Positions 33,021 to 43,783 of a stretch of 64,000 nucleotides of DNA are shown piece after piece. This DNA comes from Capsicum annuum. Its lineage: Eukaryota > Streptophyta > Magnoliopsida > Solanales > Solanaceae. Position numbers and translations under genes: made by a program. The DNA lies in the NCBI RefSeq assembly GCF_002878395.1, contig NW_025855829.1, positions 127,490 through 191,489 of the forward strand. The letters run 5' to 3'. The number at the start of each line of letters is the position of its first letter. Position 1 is the stretch's first letter. The notes under the pieces are model-generated. The model made no database searches, had not been told where the DNA came from, and saw only the letters and a program-made list of their open reading frames with translations.

Positions 33021-33990
33021 GATACGGTCGAAACACCTGATTCATCAACCCCATGTACGTTGTTGGGGCATTGTTCAACCAAAAGGACATGACTAAGAAC
33101 TCGTAATAATTGTACCAAGTCCAAAAAGCTATTTGAATATCTAAAGCTCTAATCCTCAACTGATAATACCCAAATCCCAAGTTAATCTTCAAAAACATCT
33201 AAGCACCTTGAAACTGATAAAATAAATCATCTATACAAGGAAGAGGATATTTATTCTTGACTATCACCTGGTTCAACTATCAATAATTAATACACATACG
33301 CATAGACCCATCCTTTTTCTTCACAAACAAGATAGGCACACCCTAAAGTGATACACTAGGTCAGATAAATCCCTTATCCAATAACTCCTACAACTAATCC
33401 TTTAAGTCCTTTATCTCAGTTGGGGCCATCCTATAAGGAGAAATAAAAATGGGCTTGGTACCCAGCTCGACATCAATAGCAAAGTCAATATCGCGATTCA
33501 AAGGCATATCAGGCGAATCCATGGGAAAGACATCCATGAACTCGTGAACCACACGAACAGAATCCTAGAAAAGAGGTGAAGCAACATTAGTATCACAAAT
33601 ATAAGCAAAATAAGATAAGAATCCCCTTTTAACTAAGTGATGGGCTTGAAAAACTCTTTTAAGACCTGAATGAAGTGCACCCTTCCAAGCTATCCTTGGC
33701 ACTCCTAGTGAAGCTAAAGTCAAGGTCTTAGAATAACAATCTAGGACAACATAGTAAGGATCCAACCAGTCCATACCCAAGATAACATCAAAATCTACCA
33801 TATCCAATACAATTAGATCTACCCAGGTCTCACACCCAGCAAAAGTCACAACACAATATTGGTGCACCTAGTCCACCACTAAAGAGTCTCCTATGAAGGT
33901 AGATACATGAAAGGCACTTCAAGAGGATTAAAACCTAAATCAAAACTCAAAGAAAAGTAGAAGACACATAGGAAAAGTCAATTTTGGATC
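33021..33990 (-). pseudogene. Older gypsy protease and RT remnant
   Basis: 33565-33867 carries the protease C-terminal signature MVDFDVILGMDWLDPYY and the linker to RT (VFQAHHLVKRG). RT pieces follow leftward: VPILFVKKKDGS near 33300-33340, NKYPLPCIDDLF near 33220-33250, and [20 protein letters not shown] with [14 protein letters not shown] at 33016-33198. Motif order matches gypsy pol on the minus strand. It is truncated at 33020 before the YxDD box. Decay is heavier than in the Tekay units. gag of probably the same element lies beyond the solo LTR at 40102-41640. Confidence 0.82.
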
Positions 33991-34770
33991 AAATCTGTAA
34001 TACCACAAGAAATTTTTCGTTGAAATTTTGCGCGTAAACGTGTTGGGTTCTGTCTTCTAAAATGAATTATAAATTTTCCATGCAGAATGTCTTAGATTAT
34101 GACCCATCATTGCGTAGAGTATTGAATAAGATTTCCAACAATATGTGGAATATCCAAAACGAACACCCGAGCAACAAGTTAAGAACATTCCGATTGAACC
34201 GTGAATAGTAGTGAACAGTAAAACGTGGGAAAAAGTACTGAGGCCTGACATATTTTTACTTCAAATTTAAACGATCATAACTCCTTGTACATAATAATCT
34301 GGTTAATCTACTATATATCAACGGAAATCTCTGTGAGTCTTCTTTCCGATGAAATTAGTTTCATCCAATTTGTCTATCGGAGAAAAAAGTTATGGTCGAT
34401 CTACTTCAGCCTATCAAAAGCAAAATTTTGAGTCAACTTCAATCGATCATAACTCCTCGTACACAATGATCTGGGTGAGATACTATATATCAACGAAAAG
34501 ATATGAGAGTCCTCTTTCTAATAAAATTGGTTTTATCCAATTTGAATATTGGAGTAAAATATTATGGTTGATCTACTTCAGACTATCAAAATAGTCCACT
34601 AAAGGACAGATTTGAGAATTATTTGATTTTTAGGGGCGTTTGGTCATTTCCCCTACCCAAAATCCGTCCAAACCCTATATTAAAGCCTATTAGAAGTATT
34701 ATATGTTATATTTCATCAAATTCCCTCAAAAAGAAAACCCTAAGCTCCTACATCCAACTTCAAGAATCTC

Positions 34771-34875
34771 TAAAGTTCACCATTAATTTTGCAAATTTAT
34801 TCAAGATTCCAAGTTCCTAGTTCAAGAACTTCAAGAACCTCCAATGTTCACCATTAATTATGCAAATTTATTCAA
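34771..34875 (+). repeat. 70-bp tandem duplication split by the LINE
   Basis: GTTCACCATTAATT, TGCAAATTTATTCAA and following sequence occur at 34774-34804 and again at 34845-34875. The rest of the second unit (GATTCCAAGTTCCTAGTTC...) continues after the LINE at 38507-38541. The LINE therefore sits inside the second of two ~70-bp units. Confidence 0.75.
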
Positions 34876-35096
34876 TTATGCTAGTAGTAGCCCCTGTACC
34901 TTGACTTGAGTTAGATTTGTTGATATTGTCTGTTGTCTGTTGTTGCTGTTGCTGTGGTCGTTTCTTGCACTGCTTTGTAGGGGGTTATCGGCTTGGGAAT
35001 CTGTTTTTGAGGCTGTGGGTGTTGAGTCCAGTGGTGTTTTCTCTCTAGTTGAGTTTAGTTTTGTTCCTGGATTATTCCTTTGAATTTGTGTGAGCC

Positions 35097-38000
35097 TTGT
35101 ATTTCTTGCTGCTGCTTTGCTACTACCATCGTTTATATCTTTATATTTTCCTATACTTTCATGTGGTTGTGGCTGTGGGCGGCAATGGTTGGATAGGGTC
35201 ATGTCCGAGGGGGTTGAGGCGTAGGGCAGTGGTGGGGGCGGGGGATGAGGAAAGGGCAGGAGTAGGAGGGAGGCCAAGGTTTGGCCAAGGGGGGGTAAGT
35301 GGAGGGCGTGGGGAGAGTGATGGTAGGCTGAGGGTTGGGTCTTGGAATATAGGAACCCTTCATGGTAAGTCCATAGAGCTTGTGAAGATTCTTAGGAAGA
35401 GGAGGATCAATATTGCGTGTGTTCAAGAGACCAAGTGGGTAGGGTCTAAGGCTATGGAGGTGGATGGTTATAAGCTGTGGTACTCTGGGAGCGAGAGGCG
35501 TAGGAATGGAGTTGGCATCTTAGTAGATGAAGAGCTTAGAGGTCAGGTAGTAGAGGTGAAGAGGATCAACGATAGGTTGATGACTATTAAGTTGGTCATT
35601 CGGGGGTTTACCCTGAACGTGTGTAGTGCCTATGCGCTGCAAGTGGGATCGGAGGGGGAGGAGAAGATGCGGTTTTGGGAGGCTTTGGAGGAGGTAGTGA
35701 GAGGCGTGCCTAGCTCGGAGAAGATTGTTGTAGCAATAGATTTCAACGGGCACATCGGGGCGTTACCGGGAGGCTTTGGTAATGTGCATGGTGGTTTTGG
35801 TTTTGGGGAAAGAAATGAAGAGGGGGCTACTCTATTGGAGTTTACGAGGTCCTTTGGCCTGGTGGTAGTGAACTCGGGCTTCCCGAAGAAGGACGACCAC
35901 CTGATCACCTTTCGAAGCGCGATAGCCAGGACCTAAATTGACTTTTTATTACTTAGGAAAGGGGATAAGGCGTTGTGTAAGGACTGTAAGGTCATCCCAA
36001 GTGAGAATCTCTCGACCCAGCATAGGTTCTTGGTTATGGATTTGGGTATAAAGAAGAATAGAAAGAGGAGGAGTAAGGAGTGTAGACCTAGAATTAAGTG
36101 GGGCGGCTTGACGCCAGTGAATGCGTGGGAGATAGGGGAGAAGTTGGCGGGAATGGGGGTGTGGGAGTGTAGAGGGGACATGGATAGTATGTGGGATAGG
36201 GCGGCTAGGTGCATCAGGGAGAATGCAAGTGAGGTGTTGGGTGTTTCTAGGGGCCGGTCCAGGCATCATCGGGGGGATTGGTGGTGGAATGAAGAGGTAG
36301 AGAAGAAAGTGGGGACCAAGAAAGGGGCGTATGCTAAATTGGTTGAGAGTAAGGACGAAGAAGAGAAACGGGTAAACAGGAAAGCGTACAAGTTAGCTAG
36401 GAAGGAGGCTAAGTCAGCAGTCACGGCAGCCAAGACGGCCGCTTTTGAGAGCTTGTATGCAAGGTTATAGGGGAAAGAAGGGGAGAAAAAGTTATTTAGA
36501 CTCGCTAAGGCTAGGGAGAGGAAGGGTCGTGACCTCGATCAGGTGAGGTGCATTAAGGGGGAGGACGGTAGAGTGTTGGTGGAGGACGGCCACATTAAGA
36601 ATAGATGGCAGTCGTACTTTTATAGGCTCTTGAATGACGAAGGGGATAGACCTATTGTGTTAGGGGAACTGGAGCACTCAGAGGAGTGTCGGGATTTTAG
36701 CTATTGTAGACGTTTTAAGGTAGAAGAGGTTAGAGAGGCTGTTCGCAGAATGCGAAGGGGTAGGGCGACGGGGCCGGACGAGATACGGGTGGAGTTTTGG
36801 AAGTTCGTTGGAGAGACTGGTGTAAGGTGGTTGACTGGATTGTTTAATGAAATCTTTAAGACGGCAAAGATGCCTGAGGCTTGAAGGTGGAGTACCCTGA
36901 TCCCTCTCTATAAGAATAAGGGTGACATCCAGAGTTGCAATAGCTATGGGGGGATTAAGTTATTGAGTCACTCTATGAAGATTTGGGAGAGAGTGGTCGA
37001 GGTGAGGCTGAGACGGATAGTGTCTATTTCGGAAAACCAGTTTGGATTTATGCCTGGCAGCTCGACGACGGAGGCAATTCACCTGGTGCGGAGGTTGGTG
37101 GAACAGTATAGGGAAAGGAAGAAGGACCTGCACATGGTGTTTATCGACCTGGAGAAGGCTTACGACAAAGTCCCTAGGGAGGTGCTTTGGAGATGCTTGG
37201 AGGTGAGTGGAGTACCGCTGGCATATATCAGAGCAATTAAGGATATGTATGATGGAGCGAAAACCCAGGTGAGGACGGCGGGAGGAGACTCAGAGCATTT
37301 CACTGTCTTGACAGGATTGCATCAGGGATCTACTCTTAGCCCCTTTTTGTTTACGTTGGTGATGGATGTGTTGACGCGGCGTATTCAAGGGGAGGTGCCT
37401 TGGTGTATGCTTTTTGCAGATGATGTAGTTCTGATAGATGAAACTCGAGGGGGTGTGAATGACAAATTAGAGGTGTGGAGGCAAACTCTTGAGTCTAAAG
37501 GGTTCGGGGTGAGCAGAAGCAAGACAGAGTATGTGGAATGCAAGTTTAATGACGTGAGGCGGGAGAATGAGGTAGTAGCGAAGCTGGAATCACAGGAGGT
37601 ATGTAAGAGGGATAGTTTTAAGAATCTCAAGTCCGTGATCCAGAGTAACGGTGAGATTGACGAGGATGTCTCGCACCGTATTGGGGCGGGATGGATGAAG
37701 TGGAAGCTCGCGTCGGGGGTGTTTTGTGATAAGAAGGTGCCGCCCAAGCTAAAAGGCAAATTCTACAGGGTGGTAGTCCGTCCGGCCATGTTGTATGGAG
37801 CGGAGTGTTGGCCAGTTAAGAACTCCCACATCCAAAAAATGAAGGTGGCAGAAATGCGAATGTTGCGCTGGATGTGTGGGCTGACTAGAGGTGATAGAGT
37901 GCGGAATGAGACTATCCGGGAGAAGGTTGGTGTGACTCCGGTGGAGTGCAAGATGCGGGAAGCCCGATTGAGATGGTTCGGACACGTGAAGAGGAGGGAC

Positions 38001-38180
38001 ATTGATGCCCCGGTTCGTAGGTGTGAGAGGCTAGCGTTGGATGGTTTTAGGCGGGGTAGGGGTAGGCCGAAGAAGTACTGGGGTGAGGTGATTAGGCGGG
38101 ACATAGAGCAGTTACAGCTCACCGAGGACATGACCCTAGATAGGAAGGTCTGGAAGACGCGAATTAGAGCAGAAGACTAG
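35097..38180 (+). pseudogene. RTE LINE polyprotein (AP-endonuclease and reverse transcriptase), three nonsense codons
   Basis: A single frame runs 35097-38180 and is interrupted only by TAA 35934, TAG 36468 and TGA 36882. No in-frame ATG is obvious near 35097, so the start is uncertain. Endonuclease motifs are RVGSWNIGTLHGKS, ACVQETKW, VCSAYALQVG, DFNGHIG (relatives have GDFNGH) and STQHRFLVMDLG. RT has the RATGPDEI region, [53 protein letters not shown] and catalytic [13 protein letters not shown] near 37395-37440. The C-terminal zone includes [17 protein letters not shown] and [11 protein letters not shown], hallmarks of the clade. It would nick DNA and prime cDNA synthesis on the target. 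The stops make it inactive; otherwise it is well kept, suggesting fairly recent loss. Confidence 0.95.
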
Positions 38181-38499
38181 GGCCGGTTTGGGTTGCTAGG
38201 GTAGGGAATTACTTAGTGGGGGTTTTATTCTTGTTATGATTCCGTGTTCCATGTTTTATTACGAATCTGTGTGCTTTCCTCTGTTTTCTAATACTTATGG
38301 GTGCCTTATTTATGTTATGTAATCTAGTTCTGTGCTTTACTATGAGTTTGTGTGGTATCTCGTGACTTGAGCCGGGGGTCTATCGGAAATAGCCTTTCTA
38401 CTTCTTTAGAGGTAGAGGTATGGACTGCGTACATCTTACCCCCCCCAGACCCCACTAGGTGGGAATACATTGGGTTTGTTGTTGTTGTTGTTGTTGTTA
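38181..38499 (+). other. LINE 3' UTR with SINE-like tail and TTG repeat
   Basis: A GAGCCGGGGGTCTATCGGAA block, a GGACTGCGTACAT block and CCCCAGACCCCAC precede about seven TTG repeats. From established knowledge, tobacco TS-type SINEs end with very similar sequence and TTG repeats, so they are thought to borrow this LINE's machinery. No separate SINE body (tRNA-like A and B boxes) is seen here. Confidence 0.75.
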
Positions 38500-40101
38500 T
38501 ATTCAAGATTCCAAGTTCCTAGTTCAAGAACTTCAAGAACCATCATTCAAAGGAACGATTCATATCTCAAAAATGAGTATTGATCTAAAGTTCATCATTC
38601 AAGATATGTGGGATTTTTCAACAAGAACTCTCTTTCGTCCTTGTGCTCAAAAGTAATTTTCTTTACAAAGGCATGATTTTTATTTGATTTTTACGAATTT
38701 GAAACATGAACTCATATCTTATGATGATTATTATGAAATCTTGATGTTTATGATTTTGAAAGATGAATTTACATGTGTGGAGATATAAAGCATGAATCTT
38801 GAATGATATTTATCATGATTTTGATATTTGGGTCGTGAATCTCCATTAGAAATTGTGTTTTTTTGAGAAAGTGTGTGTTATGAACACGTTGATGTTGAAT
38901 ATTTGAGATATTTTGAATGATTTGACCTTTTGGTCTTAATGGAGTTATTTCGAACTTGGGTGTGAAAGAAATCCACAACGTGGTTGATTTTGATAGATGG
39001 GAAGCATAATGGCTCCCGAAGTATATTTATATATTACTGAAATTATTTTGTTGTGGATTGTCTTTGAAATGATCTGAGCTAAGTCCAGGAGAAATCTTTA
39101 GCACCGAGTGGGAGGTATAAAGTGACCTTACTTCCCTAGAACTACGTGCCCGCGTAGGAGTGAGCCTGAGGTTGATTTATATAGTGATCACTAGTTTATG
39201 TGGATTTGATATCGATAGTCCTACTTCGATGGCAAGGATAGGATGGCTCTCCCCAACGTGGGTTGCACGTTGGACTCCATGTAGCTCACATGGTTTATGT
39301 CAGTTATAGGATCTCCCAGTGTGTGTGTGTTTCCTTGTGTCTATGGTGAACGATAAAGTGATTTGAAAGTGGAATTGTGAATGTTATTCTGTCAAAAGAT
39401 TTAAATGATATTTACATTATAAGAATTGATATTCTTGATGAACTGAAAGTGATTGACAAATTATATGATGACTCACATGTGTTATTATACTTATTTCATC
39501 CTCTCATGATTATGATGATTTTCTTCGAGCTATGTGAGTCTTTCATACATCCTGCATATTTCTTATATATATCTATGATGATAATGTTTATAAAACTGCA
39601 TACCCGGTTCCTTTCCATGGTACTAACCCACATCTTCGGATGTGGGCTGCATTTTCTCAGAATATAGGTTCAGGTGCTCAGTTCCAGGTTCGACAGTGAT
39701 TCTTCAGGCACACTGTTCTATATCCTCTGTTATGGTGAGTCCTCATGTTTCGAGGACGTGATGTCTGATGTTGGTTTCACGGAATTATTTACATTTGATA
39801 ACTGAGTATGAGTCAGTTGGGGCATGTCTCAATGGCTCGCTGGTTTTATTGATTTTCTTAGAGGCTTGTCAGACTAGTATAGATGTTGGGAGTTGACTAA
39901 TAAGTCATATTTTATTATCTTTCTGAAATTCTTTTATTCTTGGATGATGATTACTCTATTGATATTTGAGGGTTATTTATGGAAACCCCGTTGATTCGTG
40001 TTGAACTGAATGAAAATGGCTCAAAGGGTTAGCTTAGGGCTACTTGTAGCCTCAAGCACCGTATGACGCTTCGAAACCCATTTTCGGGGCGTTACAAAAT
40101 C

Positions 40102-41640
40102 ACACATATGTAGATCTAAAACAAATGGGTACAATAACTGTGATGAAAACATCGGAAGCCTCTGTCTCTAGTTTAAAGGGTATAGCATAGCATTATCCAC
40201 GACTAACAATTGGCTGAACAGCCTTGCGACCACTACCACGAGATCCACTACCTCTACCTTATGCACCTCTAGTAGAACCCCTACCTCTCATAGCTAAAAT
40301 AGAAGTAGCTTTAAACATACATTAGAATAGTCCTTGTCTAAATGGCCAGTTTTATCACACACATAGCACTCTCTACGACCTGACTTAGTAGGAGGAGGTA
40401 TGATTAGACCAGAATAGCTATCCTGAATGTTGAACTAGGATACCTACTACCTTACCTTTGTAAGGATCCCTGCACCAATATACCATGATACCCATAAAAA
40501 CCCCTAGAATCACTACCTCAAGAAGTGTGACCTCTGAACTTGTCCAGCCGGTAGACTCCCTTGGCGGCTCCCTAAGATGCTCGAAGAGTACCCTAGTCAT
40601 CTTAGCATGATCCACTATACTCTAAAATAATGCTCCAATCACTACCATATAAGATGTAGCTAGGTAAAGAAAAACACCCAACCTCTTCACAAATTTGTGA
40701 ATCTTTTGAGATTCAATGGCAATGCTGGCATAAGTATCTAAACAAGGCATGGAAGTATGCCTTATACTCTGAAACAAATATGAAGCCCTGCTCTAGGTGA
40801 TCAAACTCATCCCTCATCTAATACCTCAGACTATGAGGCATGAAACTCTAAAAAGTCTTGAGCAAATTAATCCTAACTTATCTCAAGAGAATCAAGAGGT
40901 CTACAATAAATAAGTGACCTCCACCAAACCCTAGAGGCATCTCTCAACTAATAAGTTGTATACACAACACCATACAACTTAAGCAAACCCAAGTTATACA
41001 ACTTCTAATGATATTCAATCAAGAACTCATAGGCATCCTCGCCCATAATCACTGAACCTAGAAGGACCAAAATAAGTGAATCTCTTAAACCCGTTTTGAT
41101 CCTCAGAAGGCATAATTGTACTTACTATAAAGGAGGCATGGTAAATCTGGTGGGTTAAGATCCTACCTAAGAAGGAAAGATAGATGAAGGTTGAATCCCT
41201 GATCTCAAAATACCATACTTAGATATAAGCACTGAAGGAGAGATAACACTCGAAGTGTGTGGAGTACTAAAAAAAAGTAGGTAGTATTAGAGGATCCATA
41301 TTTGGGGATGGAGGAACACCAGGAACACTTAAAGGGGCACCCTCTACATGGGTTAACAAATGAATCAACAACCCCTTTGAGAGTAGGGCAGAAAAACTCG
41401 GTGGAACAAAAGTAGGACTCATATCTCCAACATGTCCAATATGTGGCTCAAGGGAGTGTCCACTAGAACTACTCCTAGATGGGGAAGATCCATATGCCAG
41501 TCTACTACCTCAGCCCTGTCTATGAATCGCAACCCGCCCTCTAGACTGGGATCTCTTCTAGGACGAAGGATCTACATCTCCAACCTCACAAGATCTAATT
41601 ATCACTATCTATACAGAAGAGAGTGAAATATGACTTAGAA
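40102..41640 (-). pseudogene. Older gypsy gag remnant
   Basis: The N-terminal low-complexity Ser/Pro-rich region lies near 41290-41540 (SSPSRSSSSGHS, GVPPSPNMDPL). The capsid-like region is spread over frames near 40640-41060 with segments resembling DAYEFLIEYHKKLYNLG, SRVWWRSL and RDEFDHLEQGF. The zinc knuckle at 40327-40368 reads CYVCDKTGHLDKDY, with the last Cys now Tyr. Many stops. Capsid motifs differ from the Tekay-like gags elsewhere in the window, so this is another gypsy lineage. It continues into the protease at 33990 once the solo LTR is removed. Confidence 0.75.
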
Positions 41641-41821
41641 TATAGGTAATGAAGGAAAGCCATACGATCAGGAAAAAATAAGGGAAATTTCCCAAAGACA
41701 TTTTAAAGACACCCAAAAATAGGTATGGACATCTACATACGAATCTGCGAGACTCTATTAGACATCTCGTTCTTACAATATTGAGACCAATGAACCTGGC
41801 TACTCTGATACCTATTTTTCA
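41641..41821 (-). other. Leader and primer site of the older gypsy element
   Basis: 41803-41813 on the minus strand reads AGGTATCAGAG, a one-base variant of the initiator-Met primer site, just downstream of an LTR end GGTCA at 41822. The rest is leader with no gene. Confidence 0.7.
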
Positions 41822-43783
41822 TGACCTAAAAACTAAGGGTCAGGATGGCACTTGTCATGGCAAGCCTTGACAATCAAACCTACCACACAAACTGATACAA
41901 AAGTGAAGATAATAGCAGTAAACCCAAAGTAAGGCTTCTAGAACAAAGCTTAACTACATAATATAATGAAAGCAAAAGAACATAGCAAATGATATCATAC
42001 CATAATCACAAAATATGGTGTCATAGTGTAAGAACAAACTAGTACAACATCGAGCAAAAATACATAAGATATCTAAAATATGAATAGCTCTGTCTCTGAA
42101 TCCAAAATAAAGACATAGTCTAAATAAAAAAGGTAGTAGTAGACTCTGAAAGCAAGAATCCAATCTCTACCTTAAATAGCTCCAAAGTTAACAACTATGA
42201 GGCACACTCAAACCTAGATCTGTATTGAAAGGGCACAGTAAGGGTGAGCACGACCCACTTGTACTCAGTAGGTATCATAAGCCAACTGAGGAAAGAGGAA
42301 AATAAATCATACAAAGTCACACTAAGGGCACATCACCTGTAACCAAAAAATATCCCAAACTACTAATAGTTCTATAATATTCATATACACTACGATAACA
42401 GAAAAGTGAAGTGCAAGTATACACATATCATACATAAAAATATGAAGGAAGAAATACACGTAGATAGGTATCATATCAAAGAAAATAATAAATCAAAGAA
42501 ATGTAAAAAGTAAATACAAATATAATAGAGATTATGGTGATAATGCTAATGATGATGATGATGATGCCCGAGGTTGTCGCACAACCTCCGTATACACCTA
42601 CTAAGTTAAAGCTTCTAGGCGTAGCACCCATGGAGGGATTTTTCTACTTGTATACAACCAATATCAAATACCAACATCCATAACATCTCTCTAGCACATC
42701 TATTGGTAGAGGGTTTTAAGGATACCATACTTCCGTTAGAAAAATCTAGTATTTCCACAGTGATACCAATGTTTCATAAATATATATGATATGAGGATCC
42801 AATGCTCACAACCAACAAAAATGAGTATTTCTATATCCAACAAATATACTAACCAAGTGAGCCAATAATCAACTCAATATTTCCAACCATACATGAATGC
42901 CAACATAAACATATGCCAAGAGAGTAGAATACAATTAAATACACTATTCACACCATATTAGGCTTTTGCATTATATAATACATAGTTAATTTCATGTATT
43001 CACAACCAATAATGACATATAGGACCCCACACGGTCACACATAGCAAATAATATTCCAAAACTACAAAACACAATAATATATAGTCCCCCACATGGGATC
43101 AACACAATAAGTATAGCCATTTTTGTAATTTGCTCTCATACCCTTAACATGCTTTTGTATCGACATTAACTACCCAGCTCAGTCTAAAGAAGTTAAGCCA
43201 TAACCTACCTCAAATCCCAAAAATTGATTTGGAAGCCTTCAATCCAAATCCTTACTCCTTATCAATGGGCTTGGAATCAACTAAAACATAGGAACATAGA
43301 CTCTGTCTTAAAAGAAATCCATTAATACCCATATTGCCTATTTTGAGTTGGGGTTAAAACGGACCCTCGAAATAGGTTTTTAAGAAGAAGGATAAAATTA
43401 TAATTTTATTTTTGAAATATGTTCCTCATATTTTTAGGACTCTACGACTAAAAAACCAAGAAAAAAAGAGTTAAAATGAGTTACCAACAAAATTCCCCAA
43501 AATTCATTTGAAAAAATTAAGAATTGATGTTGTTTTGAAATAAAGTCAAAATTAAAGTGATAATTAACAAATTATAAACTCATTTAAGTGAAATTTGATT
43601 AAAATCAGGGTTTAAATCGAAGAATACAATTTAGGCCTTACGGGAAAAAATTCCTAATTTCTACCTTTTATCCATGTTTAAATAAGAATTACATGATAAA
43701 ATTTAAAGAAAATAGTTGAAATAGGTGTTATGGAGCTTACCCAATTAAAAGTTGAAAAAATAGATCAAAATCATAAAACCCTA
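41822..43783 (-). repeat. 5' LTR of the older gypsy element, proximal part
   Basis: This is the non-coding LTR immediately upstream (minus strand) of the primer site. It continues after the 8.74-kb insertion at 52533. Features include a GATGATGATGATGATG run near 42550-42566, repeated CCCACACGG/CCCACATGG motifs near 43025-43095, and a 63-bp segment at 43720-43782 that is repeated at 52532-52594. The far boundary is unclear. Confidence 0.65.

Larger units (their letters stand above)
34876..38499 (+). mobile_element. RTE-clade LINE, near full length
   Basis: One endonuclease-RT frame, a short 5' region, a compact 3' UTR and a TTG-repeat tail (38476-38498) instead of poly(A) are features of plant RTE elements. 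Flanks share TATTCAA (34869-34875 and 38500-38506), taken as the target duplication. GC content and codon use differ sharply from the AT-rich surroundings. It is inserted in the solo LTR in plus orientation. Confidence 0.9.
33996..40096 (+). mobile_element. Solo LTR with perfect target duplication, hosting a LINE
   Basis: Ends are TGTAATACC and GGCGTTACA, flanked by AAATC at 33991-33995 and 40097-40101. Without the LINE the LTR is about 2.5 kb. Orientation is inferred from homology with 32143-33020. No internal gypsy sequence is present, so it is a solo LTR. It splits the minus-strand gypsy gag from its protease. A TATA-like CCCTATATTAAAGCC lies near 34674-34688. Confidence 0.9.

Noticed and set aside
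34876..36269. Several minus-strand open frames over the LINE (for example 34876-35277, 35199-35426, 35630-35908, 35949-36269)
   Set aside because: They are shadows of the GC-richer LINE coding strand, low-complexity Pro/Ser/Thr, with no motif.
37385..38131. Minus-strand open frames over the LINE RT
   Set aside because: Antisense of a clear RT frame with FADD and other motifs; no independent support.
38470..38499. TTG repeat as an independent microsatellite
   Set aside because: It sits exactly at the 3' end of the RTE LINE, where such a tail is expected.
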